Of a DNA stretch of 64,000 nt, positions 33,590 through 41,964 are shown in pieces. The translations under genes and the position numbers were made by a program. Numbering within the stretch: the first letter of the stretch is position 1; each line of letters opens with the position of its first letter. The notes beneath the pieces are model-generated. The model searched no databases, was not told the DNA's origin, and saw nothing but the letters and a program-made list of their open reading frames with translations. The stretch lies in NCBI RefSeq assembly GCF_014692495.1, contig NZ_JACOIJ010000001.1, positions 186,001 through 250,000 on the forward strand. Direction: 5' to 3'. The stretch is from Sphingobacterium litopenaei. GTDB lineage: Bacteria; Bacteroidota; Bacteroidia; Sphingobacteriales; Sphingobacteriaceae.

Positions 33590-33958
33590 ATGAAAACTAA
33601 GAACCAAATTTTCATCATTTTATTTTTATTTTGGGCTATTTGTGTGGTTGCGCAAACTAATTCGACCCCACTCAAATACGGGAAATATAATTGTACTGCT
33701 AGTAAATATGTCAATGGATCTTATGAGTTTGTGCCTCGGGGATCTTTTACAATTTATAAGAACGGAACATACGCATATCAAGGGTTTGAAAAGCCTAGTA
33801 AGGGAAAATTTAGGGTTGACAAAGACGGAAATTTATTATTTGTCGGAGGATATTTTGATAAAGGAAAAGCCGAAAAAATAGATAGTCCAAATAAGTTTTT
33901 TGTTGTATTTCCAACAATTCCAGATAATCGTTGGACTTGCTCTTGTGCGGAAAAATAG
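33590..33958 (+). CDS. Small secreted protein of unknown function
   Basis: A 122-residue protein with a clear signal peptide (MKTKNQIFIILFLFWAICVV, cleaved after AQ). The mature part contains repeated GK-x-(K/R/F)-type turns and aromatic residues suggesting a small beta structure, and ends WTCSCAEK. Two Cys in the tail plus one earlier could form disulphides. I do not recognise a family. It converges with tRNA-Lys copy 2. Confidence 0.65.
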   Translation: MKTKNQIFIILFLFWAICVVAQTNSTPLKYGKYNCTASKYVNGSYEFVPRGSFTIYKNGTYAYQGFEKPSKGKFRVDKDGNLLFVGGYFDKGKAEKIDSPNKFFVVFPTIPDNRWTCSCAEK

Positions 33959-33971
33959 AAATATAAAAACG

Positions 33972-34001
33972 AAAAAAGCTCAATCTTTCGATTGAGCTTT
34001 T
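33972..34001 (-). terminator. Terminator of tRNA-Lys copy 2, GAAA tetraloop
   Basis: The stem AAAAGCTCAATC (33974-33985) with GATTGAGCTTTT (33990-34001) closes a loop read as GAAA on the minus strand, followed by T residues. The stem equals the one ending the signalling cluster at 25354. It may also end the small secreted-protein gene on the plus strand. Confidence 0.82.
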
Positions 34002-34007
34002 CTTTTG

Positions 34008-34080
34008 TGATCCCGCTGGGACTCGAACCCAGGACCCATACATTAAAAGTGTATTGCTCTACCAGCTGAGCTACGGAATC
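34008..34080 (-). tRNA. tRNA-Lys (anticodon TTT), copy 2
   Basis: A 73-nt cloverleaf identical to the copy at 21918, with anticodon TTT and no encoded CCA. It has its own promoter and a different terminator from copy 1. It is not flanked by mobile-element sequence. Confidence 0.95.
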
Positions 34081-34122
34081 CTATTTTTTTTTTTGAATTA
34101 TCCTTCGTTGTTTGAAGTGATG

Positions 34123-34152
34123 CAAAGGTAGGTTTTTTCTGTTAAAGTGCAA
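34123..34152 (-). promoter_or_regulatory. Promoter of tRNA-Lys copy 2
   Basis: TTG (34150-34152) and TACCTTTG (34123-34130) on the minus strand with a 19-nt spacer, ending 42 nt before the tRNA. The leader is nearly the same as that of copy 1. Confidence 0.85.
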
Positions 34153-34335
34153 ATATTTGAAGCAGAAAAATCCTTGTTTTTTTGTAAAACTCTCACGCAA
34201 AGAGAATTATTTTTAATTATATTTTTTAGATAAAAGTCAGAATGCAATGCATGGAGGCTCTTTTTGCTAATTCCAATGATTATTTTTCAAAACTCTCTGC
34301 CAGGAAAGGAGAAAAATAAGACTCATAATTGAATA

Positions 34336-35196
34336 TTATAATCGTCTCGCTCGAATCATTCGATCGACACCGTTGATATCTTTAAAAATTTCTAGATCTG
34401 CAAAACCTTTTTTGCGTATCAAATCTGCCGTTTCTAGACTCAAGTATTGATTAATTTCAAAATATAAACTTCCGTCCTGTTTTAAATGATATAAAGCAAA
34501 ATCAGTAATGTAATCGTAGAAAAGTAAAGGAGCTGATTCTTCAACGAATAAAGCTGTATGTGGTTCGTGGTTCAATACATTGGCATGCATTTCCTGCATT
34601 TCTTTTGGTGTAATGTAAGGCGGGTTGCTCACTACAATATCAAAACCTTGAGGTTCTGAAAACATAAATTCCCACTCCAATATATCGGCAAGAATAAATT
34701 GCACAGGCTGATTTAGTTTAGCAGCATTGCGTTTTGCTACTTCAATCGCTTCAGGTGAAATATCTACTGCCCACACATTACTTTCTTTTAAATGCTTCTG
34801 AAGCGTAACGGGGATACATCCTGTTCCCGTACCGATATCGATTACTTTTACAGCAGATTTGTTTTTATAATCTTGTAAAATCAGATGAACAAGTTCTTCT
34901 GTTTCGGGTCTCGGGATTAATGTGTGACTATTTACTTCAAATACTTCGCCGTAGAAATCAGCTTTTCCAAGAATATGCTGCACAGGTTTTCCGGAATATA
35001 ATTCTTCCAGTATGACATTTAGTTTTTCTTCATAAATCTCTGCTGATTTCGTTTTTTCGAGAATATATTTTGAAGATTTTATTCCTGCTATTTCTTCTAC
35101 AATTAATAAGAAAATTGCTTTAATTTCACCTGCAGGATATAGCGTTGCAAGATGTTGCTGGTAGCGAAGTTCTATGTCTTTCCACGTTGTAGCCAT
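34336..35196 (-). CDS. prmC: Peptide chain release factor N5-glutamine methyltransferase
   Basis: A 286-residue SAM-dependent methyltransferase. The signatures are IPRPETE (94-100), the SAM loop DIGTGTGCI (120-128) and the catalytic NPPY (191-194). It methylates the GGQ glutamine of release factors RF1 and RF2. It is divergent from ribD, with only 65 bp between the starts. A -7 box TAAGTTTG ends 4 nt before the ATG. Confidence 0.95.
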   Translation of the reverse strand: MATTWKDIELRYQQHLATLYPAGEIKAIFLLIVEEIAGIKSSKYILEKTKSAEIYEEKLNVILEELYSGKPVQHILGKADFYGEVFEVNSHTLIPRPETEELVHLILQDYKNKSAVKVIDIGTGTGCIPVTLQKHLKESNVWAVDISPEAIEVAKRNAAKLNQPVQFILADILEWEFMFSEPQGFDIVVSNPPYITPKEMQEMHANVLNHEPHTALFVEESAPLLFYDYITDFALYHLKQDGSLYFEINQYLSLETADLIRKKGFADLEIFKDINGVDRMIRARRL

Positions 35197-35200
35197 AGTG

Positions 35201-35208
35201 CAAACTTA
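35201..35208 (-). promoter_or_regulatory. -7 box of prmC
   Basis: TAAGTTTG on the minus strand, 4 nt before the prmC ATG, predicts a leaderless or nearly leaderless transcript. It mirrors the ribD box 42 bp away on the other strand. Confidence 0.6.
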
Positions 35209-35249
35209 CAATATTATGCGAGGCTTTTCTTTTAAATATGACAAAATGC

Positions 35250-35257
35250 TAAGTTTG
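35250..35257 (+). promoter_or_regulatory. -7 box of ribD
   Basis: TAAGTTTG on the plus strand, ending 4 nt before the ribD ATG. It is the same octamer as the prmC box, so the divergent pair carries back-to-back boxes in a 65-bp gap. Confidence 0.6.
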
Positions 35258-35261
35258 TACT

Positions 35262-36317
35262 ATGCAAAAAGAGGAACAATATATCAAACGTTGTTTGGAA
35301 TTGGCGGAGATGGGAGCTGGGGCCGTAAGTCCTAATCCGATGGTAGGCGCAGTGATTGTACATGATGATAAAATTATAGGTGAAGGATATACTTCTCCTT
35401 ATGGAGGTCCTCATGCGGAAGTTAATGCCGTCCAAAATGCAATTGCCTTATTAGGAGAGGAAAACGCAAAGTGTCTTTTCCAACAGTCGACAATTTATGT
35501 TTCTCTGGAACCCTGTGCGCATTTTGGCAAAACACCTCCATGTGCTGATATGTTGGTGTCGCTTCAGTTTCAGAAAGTCGTAGTAGGCTGCTTGGATCCT
35601 TTTGCGAAAGTAAATGGGTTAGGAATTCAAAAATTACGTGAAGCTGGCATCGAAGTGGTAGTCGGGGTATTAGAAAAAGAATGTCAATTTTTGAATAGAC
35701 GTTTTTTTACTCGTATCAGCGAGTTTCGACCATACGTAATTTTGAAGTGGGCGGAAACTAAAAATGGCTTCTTTGCACCTACGGAGGCAGAACAAAAGTG
35801 GATTTCGAATACACCCAACAAACAACTGGTGCATAAATGGCGGTCGGAAGAGGATGCAATTCTCGTGGGCAAACGTACTGCTTTAGTTGATAATCCGACC
35901 TTAACAAATAGATTGTGGAAGGGTAAATCGCCGAAACGTGTATTAATAGATAAAAATCTAGAGGTTCGTGATGATGCTAATCTATTTTTAGCTCAAGATT
36001 CTGATTTGATTATTTTCAATGCTAAGAAAACAGATTGGAATGGACATTTAAAATACATCGAATTAGAAAATTTTGATTTATATCTTCCGCAAAACATATT
36101 ATATCAATTGTATTTGATGGATGTGCAATCGATAATCATCGAAGGTGGGGTTAAGACTATTAAACTTTTTATGGAGGCTGGGCTTTGGGATGAAGCTCGA
36201 GTTATTGTAGGAGACACGATTTGGGAAAATGGTATTCCAGCTCCACAAATAAATGAGTCCGCGCGTGAGAAACTACTAGTTGGAAATAATGAATTAAAAA
36301 TTTATTTCAAAAATTAA
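35262..36317 (+). CDS. ribD: Bifunctional riboflavin deaminase/reductase
   Basis: A 351-residue two-domain enzyme. The N-terminal deaminase has the zinc site H51-A-E53 with C85 and C94 (PCAHFGKTPPC). The C-terminal half is the DHFR-like reductase. It catalyses the second and third steps of riboflavin synthesis from the GTP-derived pyrimidine. Length is normal. The DUF2851 gene follows after 23 bp in the same direction. Confidence 0.95.
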   Translation: MQKEEQYIKRCLELAEMGAGAVSPNPMVGAVIVHDDKIIGEGYTSPYGGPHAEVNAVQNAIALLGEENAKCLFQQSTIYVSLEPCAHFGKTPPCADMLVSLQFQKVVVGCLDPFAKVNGLGIQKLREAGIEVVVGVLEKECQFLNRRFFTRISEFRPYVILKWAETKNGFFAPTEAEQKWISNTPNKQLVHKWRSEEDAILVGKRTALVDNPTLTNRLWKGKSPKRVLIDKNLEVRDDANLFLAQDSDLIIFNAKKTDWNGHLKYIELENFDLYLPQNILYQLYLMDVQSIIIEGGVKTIKLFMEAGLWDEARVIVGDTIWENGIPAPQINESAREKLLVGNNELKIYFKN

Positions 36318-36340
36318 AATTATTTCTTTAATTTTTCGGT

Positions 36341-37627
36341 ATGAAGTTGCCGGAAAAATTGCTTCATTTCATATGGCGCTATAAATTAATCAATCAGACT
36401 AACTTACTTACTACGCACGGTGAATCGCTGCGGATATTAGATTTTGGTCAGCTCAATACCAATGCTGGCGCAGATCTCGAATTGGCTAAAATTCAAATTC
36501 AAAATAGAATTTGGATTGGAAATATTGAATTACATGTCAGCTCTTTGGATTGGAAATACCATCATCATCATTTAGATCCGCGTTATAATTCTACGATACT
36601 ACATGTCGTGTGGGAAAATCCTGAAAACATAAAAATCAAACGTTTGGATGGAACCTAAATTCCTACGTTGATCTTGAAAGATTATATAGATCAATCTCTG
36701 CTCGAAAAATACCATCATCTCATGATGAATGAGCAGTGGATTGCTTGCGAAAATCAATTACATAAAGTAACGGAGTTCACCATCTCTAATTGGCTTGATC
36801 GATTAATCATTGAACGCTTGGAATCAAAAATGGTAATGGTTAATTCGTGGGCAAAAGTCACGAGCTATGAATGGCAAAAAGTTCAATTGATTGCATTAGC
36901 AAGAGCTTTTGGGATGAAAGTCAATAATGAAGCTTTCGAGAAGTTAATGACGCAAATGAATATCAACCTGTTTTATAAATACGCGGATGATCCATTAAAA
37001 TTAGAAGCTTTATTATTTGGTTGTGCAGGATTTTTAACGGGGAAAAATTACCAAGAGGATTATTTTACCGAGTTAAAAGAGGAGTATGAATATTTGAATC
37101 ATTTACATGGCTTTCGAGGCTTGTCGTCTATCGAATGGAAGTTTTTGCGAATGCGCCCTTATAATTTTCCAACTTTTCGTTTGGCGCAGTTTAGTGGTTT
37201 GCTTCATAAACGAGTACAGTGGTTTGAATTTTTGCAGGTAGAGAGTTTGGAAGTTTTAAAAGAAGATTTAAACGGTATCCAAACTTCTTCATATTGGAAG
37301 AATCATTTTCACTTCCACAAATTATCCAAAGATCATAATACTACCCTCACTCGGGATTTTATAGATCATATAATTTTAAATGCTTTTGTGCCAGTATTAT
37401 TCTCATATGGCAGATATGTTGGGAACCAAGGCTTACAGCAAAAAGCTTTAGACTGGTTACAAGTTTTGCCTGTAGAAAAGAACACTATAGTAAAATCATA
37501 TCAAACACAAGGTATTTGTGCTAAGACCGCTGGAGAATCTCAGGCTTTGATTCATCTGTACAAACAATATTGTACAACTAAAAGATGTTTAGATTGTGCT
37601 ATTGGTTACGCTTTATTGAGCCGTTAA
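36341..37627 (+). pseudogene. DUF2851 family protein interrupted by one in-frame TAA
   Basis: The frame is continuous for 428 codons except for a TAA at 36656-36658. Before it the protein reads LPEKLLHFIWRYKLINQ ... RLDGT. After it, in the same frame, it continues IPTLILKDYIDQSLLEKYHHL to the end. A Glu (GAA) fits the position, so a single G-to-T change explains the stop. No good start follows; the TTG at 36668 is the first candidate. DUF2851 proteins are about this size and of unknown function. It ends flush against the convergent ankyrin gene, with no base between the stops. Confidence 0.8.
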
Positions 37628-38281
37628 TTAGTTTAATTGTAGAATTTCTGCAATTTCTCTGAATCCTTTTTTATCGGCTAGATCGGAAGCAGATTCGCCT
37701 GTATCTGTGAGAATGGAAATATCGGCACCTTCTTCTAATAGGATTATTATTAAATCAATGTTTCCATGTTGGGCCGCGAAATGTAAGGGTGTAAACCCTC
37801 CATGTTGTCTTATATTTACTTCAGCTCCTGCTTCAATTAACATTTTACTGATGTTACTATTATTATTGCTTAGTGCTGCATGTAATGGATAAACTTGATA
37901 ACCATTTTGAGAAGGAATATTAGGATCCGCTTTGTGAGCTAATAATAAGCGAACAATATCCTCTTTATTGAAATGACTAGCTATACCCAATGGAGTGAAT
38001 CCATGGGTAGAGAATTCTTCAATTATATCATTTTTGTGTTCTAGCATCATTTGCACATGTTGCAATAACCCAGCCGCGCAAGCTTCATGGATGGTGATAC
38101 TGTTGGTGTATTTGAGAATAACTTGAATAATCTGAGGTTTATTATAGTAACAAGCTAGGAGTAAAGGTGAAATATCATGACTTGTTTTTTGCTTGAGCAA
38201 AGAGGCATCACTTCTTAATAAATGCTCTAAGTCCAAATGATTTCCAGTCTCAATGTATTGTTCTAGATTCGTAATCCCCAT
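37628..38281 (-). CDS. Ankyrin-repeat protein
   Basis: A 217-residue protein of about five ankyrin repeats. The best are GFTPLGIASHFNKEDIVRLL, YPLHAALSNNNSNISKMLIE and GFTPLHFAAQHGNIDLIIIL. There is no signal peptide, so it is likely a cytosolic binding scaffold with an unknown partner. It converges exactly with the DUF2851 gene. Confidence 0.88.
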   Translation of the reverse strand: MGITNLEQYIETGNHLDLEHLLRSDASLLKQKTSHDISPLLLACYYNKPQIIQVILKYTNSITIHEACAAGLLQHVQMMLEHKNDIIEEFSTHGFTPLGIASHFNKEDIVRLLLAHKADPNIPSQNGYQVYPLHAALSNNNSNISKMLIEAGAEVNIRQHGGFTPLHFAAQHGNIDLIIILLEEGADISILTDTGESASDLADKKGFREIAEILQLN

Positions 38282-38531
38282 AATTTCTAGTGTTTATCCT
38301 TCGAAGTAAACAAAAATATTCAAATTAATGGAACACTTAGGGTAAAAAAAATCGACTTCGTTAATAAAAGATTTACTATTTAAATTTTGAAGAAATAAAA
38401 TAAATAATAAGTATTGAAAAGTTATGCAATCGGTTGCGTAAAGTGATGTTTTTTTGTAGTATTATAACTAAAAATACATATGTAATTTGTATTAATTAAT
38501 ACTTTTCCCTTATAGTTAACAGAACCTTTGT
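38282..38531. other. Intergenic region upstream of the candidate small RNA
   Basis: AT-rich DNA between the ankyrin-gene start and the -7 box at 38532. It contains a possible -7 box for the ankyrin gene (TATTTTTG on the minus strand, about 30 bp from its ATG). Nothing else is supported. Confidence 0.35.
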
Positions 38532-38539
38532 TACTTTTG
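38532..38539 (+). promoter_or_regulatory. -7 box of the candidate small RNA
   Basis: TACTTTTG matches TAnnTTTG and lies a few bases before the first hairpin of the candidate RNA. The position 19 nt upstream reads TTA rather than TTG. Confidence 0.5.
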
Positions 38540-38541
38540 TA

Positions 38542-38612
38542 ATGCCCTCCCCAAGGGCATGTTTTTCATAGGTAGATGTAGGGGTCGAATATTTCTTATT
38601 CGACCCTTTTTT
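38542..38612 (+). ncRNA. Candidate small RNA ending in an intrinsic terminator
   Basis: Behind a -7 box lies a short hairpin (ATGCCC at 38542-38547 with GGGCAT at 38555-38560). About 20 unpaired bases follow. A strong terminator comes next: GGGTCGAATA at 38582-38591 with TATTCGACCC at 38597-38606, followed by six T. There is no reading frame of note inside. ubiX has its own -7 box right after the terminator, so this is either an independent small RNA of about 65-70 nt or an attenuator-like leader. I do not recognise a known RNA family. Confidence 0.5.
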
Positions 38613-38615
38613 ATT

Positions 38616-38623
38616 TAGCTTTG
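38616..38623 (+). promoter_or_regulatory. -7 box of ubiX
   Basis: TAGCTTTG, 7 nt before the ubiX ATG and 3 nt after the terminator T-run, suggests that ubiX is transcribed separately with almost no leader. Confidence 0.5.
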
Positions 38624-38630
38624 TTTTTAT

Positions 38631-39200
38631 ATGAATAAAAGGAAGATAATTGTAGCTATAACGGGCGCTTCAGGCTCTATTTATGCCAAAGTACTTTTGG
38701 ATAAATTGACAACAATAGGAAGCGAGCAGATAGCTGACGTAGGTGTGGTAATGTCCGATAATGCTAAAGATGTATGGAAATATGAGTTGGGCAATGAGTC
38801 TTATAAAGATTATGCTTTTCCATTTTATTCAAAAAATGATTTTATGGCTCCCTTTGCTTCTGGATCGGCACAATATGATAGCATGATTGTATGTCCTTGT
38901 TCTATGGGTACATTAGCACGTATTGCGACAGGCACTTCTTCTGATTTGACTACACGAGCTGCAGATGTTGTTTTGAAAGAGCGACGCAAGCTGATTTTGG
39001 TTACGCGCGAAACGCCTTTAAATTTAATTCACATCAATAACATGGCTACTGTTACACAGGCCGGAGGGATTATTTGTCCTGCCTCACCCTCATTTTATAG
39101 TTTGCCTCAATCCATGGAGGATATAGCTTCAACTGTAGTAGACCGTGTGTTATCATTATTGGATTTGAAAATAGATATGTATCGTTGGGGAGAGAAATAA
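38631..39200 (+). CDS. ubiX: Flavin prenyltransferase UbiX
   Basis: A 189-residue flavoprotein with the N-terminal AITGASGSIYAKVLLD and the CPCSMGTLARIATGTSSDLTTRAADV block, plus LVTRETPLNLIHINNM. It joins dimethylallyl phosphate to FMN, making the cofactor of UbiD-type decarboxylases. No ubiD lies in the window. Length is normal. Confidence 0.94.
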   Translation: MNKRKIIVAITGASGSIYAKVLLDKLTTIGSEQIADVGVVMSDNAKDVWKYELGNESYKDYAFPFYSKNDFMAPFASGSAQYDSMIVCPCSMGTLARIATGTSSDLTTRAADVVLKERRKLILVTRETPLNLIHINNMATVTQAGGIICPASPSFYSLPQSMEDIASTVVDRVLSLLDLKIDMYRWGEK

Positions 39201-39392
39201 CGATTAGCGATTAAAATCCTTTCTCTTGTAAAAGCATTTTGTGTACATTTGTCTTTTGATGAAAAAACACAAAAATATTGTCTATTTATGGAGCAACCTA
39301 TGTGCGCATTTTATGGACTTTGTATATTATAGCTTGTGTTTTCCCCAACAAATAAAATTTCAAACCCCAATTTTTTTCAAGATTTAATATCC

Positions 39393-40658
39393 ATGAGTAC
39401 ATTCTTAATTACTTCTGCTAAATTGATTTCACCAGGTCATGCTTTAAATGGTCAACAAGTCGATATTTTAATAAAAGATGGAGTAATTGCAGACATAGCG
39501 GATCAATTAAAGGTTTCAGATAATATTCAAACTATAAATGCTGTTGGTTCAGTTGTAAGTGCAGGATTCTTCGATTTAAATGTAAATATCGGTGAGCCTG
39601 GTTACGAAACTAAAGAAGATATTAGTACAGGTACTGCGGCTGCAGCGGCAGGTGGTTTTACGGGAATAGCTGTACATCCAAATACAAACCCTTCTATTCA
39701 AAGCAGAGCGGAAGTTTCTTTGGTAGTGAATGCCGCAAAGGGAAATTTAGTAGATGTTCATCCAATTGGCGCGATTTCCAAAAAGCGTGAAGGCAATGAG
39801 TTGGCTGAATTGTACGACATGAAAATAAATGGTGCTATTGCTTTTTGTGATGGTACGCGCAGTGTACAACAAGCGGGATTGATGGGCAGAGCATTGTTAT
39901 ATTCAAAAGGCTTTAATGGTTTGATTATTTCTTTCGCTCAGGATGAATCTGTGGCAGGAGGAAATCAAATGAATGAAGGTGTGATGAGCACTTATTTGGG
40001 TATGAAAGGTATTCCAAATCTAGCGGAAGCTTTAATGGTTTCTCGTGATTTATACTTAGCAGAATACAACGAAGCTCCTATTCACTTCACGACTATTTCT
40101 ACAGCTGAATCCGTAGAATTAATCAAGAAAGCTAAAGCAAAAGGCTTAAAAGTGACTTGTGATGTGGCTGCACATAATCTTGTTTTTACAGATGATGATG
40201 TAATAGGATTTGATTCCAATTACAAAGTAAGTCCTCCTTTACGCACCAAAAATGACGTAAAAGCGTTGTTAAAGGGATTGAAAGAAGGAGTTATCGATGC
40301 GGTAGTCTCTCAACATACTCCTCAGGAAATAGAATTTAAAGCTGTAGAATTCCATATTGCAAAAAATGGCATCACGGGCTTGCAAACGGTAATACCTTTG
40401 TTGGTAAAAGCTGGTTTGTCAGATGAACAAATTGTTGATAAATTAGTAATTGGTTCACGCAATGTGGTAGGTTTGGAATTACCAACTATCGAAAAAGGTG
40501 CTAAAGCGAATTTGGTAGTATTTGATAGTAAAGAGAAATGGACTTTTGATGAAAAGTCAAATAAATCAAAAGGCAAAAATAATCCATTATTCGGATCTGA
40601 ATTAGTGGGTAAAGTTAAATTGGTTGCGAATAACAATCAATTAATTATAAATAATTAA
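39393..40658 (+). CDS. Dihydroorotase homologue lacking metal ligands (probably non-catalytic)
   Basis: A 421-residue amidohydrolase-fold protein of the PyrC type. The ATG at 39393 (MSTFLITSAKLI) is preferred over an upstream TTG that adds unrelated residues. The family's metal-binding HxH after 'GF.D' reads DLNVN here (N63, N65). The usual TDH near the end reads SQH (306-308). The NPNTNPxI-type loop and SPPLRTKND are kept. Loss of both the His pair and the Asp predicts no dihydroorotase activity. Such copies in other bacteria serve as structural partners of ATCase. It heads an operon with an acidic protein, DUF4199 and glycosyltransferases. Confidence 0.85.
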   Translation: MSTFLITSAKLISPGHALNGQQVDILIKDGVIADIADQLKVSDNIQTINAVGSVVSAGFFDLNVNIGEPGYETKEDISTGTAAAAAGGFTGIAVHPNTNPSIQSRAEVSLVVNAAKGNLVDVHPIGAISKKREGNELAELYDMKINGAIAFCDGTRSVQQAGLMGRALLYSKGFNGLIISFAQDESVAGGNQMNEGVMSTYLGMKGIPNLAEALMVSRDLYLAEYNEAPIHFTTISTAESVELIKKAKAKGLKVTCDVAAHNLVFTDDDVIGFDSNYKVSPPLRTKNDVKALLKGLKEGVIDAVVSQHTPQEIEFKAVEFHIAKNGITGLQTVIPLLVKAGLSDEQIVDKLVIGSRNVVGLELPTIEKGAKANLVVFDSKEKWTFDEKSNKSKGKNNPLFGSELVGKVKLVANNNQLIINN

Positions 40659-40662
40659 TACT

Positions 40663-41331
40663 ATGGACAAAAAAGTACAAAATGCGTTAGAAGCAGGTAT
40701 TGCTTCTTATGCATCTATCGAAAATATTGAAAGTGGTGAATTTCTTTCGGCATCAAAAAATGCGTTTCAATTAAGTGCTCCTTTTATGGAGAAAGTGGAT
40801 GCTTTAGATGCGGTTTTTGATGATTTTCAGACCTTTGAAGAGTTAAGAGAGCTAGCTTTTGATTTGTTGATGATTAATTTCTTCGCAGAAGACGTTCAAA
40901 AATTGGAAGAAGATTATTTGGATTCGGAAGAATGGGAGCAAATCGAAGAAGATACTTTGGATCGTGGAACAGAATTGTTGAATATCTTTTTGTATTTGAA
41001 AGAATGTGCTGACGATGAAATTGAAGCAGATTTGGATGATTATCTAAAAGAATTCTTATTGGTAGAAGAAGATGAGTTTCAAGATGAGCACCGTATCTAT
41101 GAAAAAGTGATTGCTAATCAAATTTTGGTAGAATCCGATTATTCTGAAATCGCGAAAGTAGCAAAAACTGTAGGTCCTATGGAAGAATTGTACGAATTGT
41201 TTAATCCTATCGTTTCTTTCTTCTACGAGCCAAATCCTACCTCAAAACAACTAGATGAGTTCTCTGCGCATGCAGCTAATAAAGCGTATGAAACAGCTAT
41301 TTATCAAGTTATCGTTAATTTTAACAAATAA
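40663..41331 (+). CDS. Acidic all-helical protein of unknown function
   Basis: A 222-residue soluble protein, strongly acidic in the middle (EEDYLDSEEWEQIEEDTLDRG, DDEIEADLDDYLKEF). It appears helical and has no signal or membrane segment. It starts 5 bp after the dihydroorotase-like stop and ends 4 bp before DUF4199, so it is part of that operon. I do not recognise a family. Confidence 0.72.
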   Translation: MDKKVQNALEAGIASYASIENIESGEFLSASKNAFQLSAPFMEKVDALDAVFDDFQTFEELRELAFDLLMINFFAEDVQKLEEDYLDSEEWEQIEEDTLDRGTELLNIFLYLKECADDEIEADLDDYLKEFLLVEEDEFQDEHRIYEKVIANQILVESDYSEIAKVAKTVGPMEELYELFNPIVSFFYEPNPTSKQLDEFSAHAANKAYETAIYQVIVNFNK

Positions 41332-41334
41332 ATT

Positions 41335-41940
41335 ATGGCTGAAGAAAAGTTCGCTGAAGCAGGTTTTGATGCTACTTATAACAAAAAAGAAAGTATCAAA
41401 TATGGCTTAATCCTTGGCTTAATATCCTTAGTGTTAGGAATTGTAGTTTTGAATATTAGCAAAAGTATTCAAACTTTTTGGCTATTAACAGGCTTGTCAT
41501 ATGCTATTAATACCATTTTATATATGGTCATTGCGCTGGTGTTTGCTTACATCTTACGTAAAAAGAATGGAGGTTTTTGGAACTTTTCGATTGCACTGAA
41601 ATCAACTTTTTTGATGTTGTTGATTTCTACTGTGCTTGCGACAGTATTCACTATGATTTATGTGCATACTATCAATCCTGGTTTACAAGAAGAGGTATTG
41701 CGCAATACGATTAATGTTACTATCGAGCAATTGGAAAGTAGTGGTGCTCCTGACGATGTAATCGATTCGAGAGTGGCTACCTTAGAAGAACAAATGAACT
41801 CTTTAGGGCAGCTTACATTAAAAGATACTTTCAGAAGTCTGATGATTTCTATCCTAATGCAATTTATCTTTTCTTTAATCTTAGCTGCTATTACGCGCAA
41901 TGAGAAACTTTCTCAATCTAAGCCCACAAACTTTAATTAA
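41335..41940 (+). CDS. DUF4199 membrane protein
   Basis: A 201-residue protein with four hydrophobic segments and the typical N-terminus SIKYGLILGLISLVLGIV. The loop between the last helices is polar (about 110-165). DUF4199 proteins are common next to glycosyltransferases in Bacteroidota; their function is unknown. It lies 25 bp before the first glycosyltransferase. Confidence 0.88.
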   Translation: MAEEKFAEAGFDATYNKKESIKYGLILGLISLVLGIVVLNISKSIQTFWLLTGLSYAINTILYMVIALVFAYILRKKNGGFWNFSIALKSTFLMLLISTVLATVFTMIYVHTINPGLQEEVLRNTINVTIEQLESSGAPDDVIDSRVATLEEQMNSLGQLTLKDTFRSLMISILMQFIFSLILAAITRNEKLSQSKPTNFN

Positions 41941-41964
41941 TCATACGAAATAAGTACGATAAAA

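Noticed and set aside
39259-39387. Small frame (about 42 codons) just before the dihydroorotase-like gene
   Set aside because: It begins with ATG behind a possible TACATTTG box, but the product has no recognisable signal, repeat or motif and it overlaps the probable leader of the next gene. It is too weak to call.
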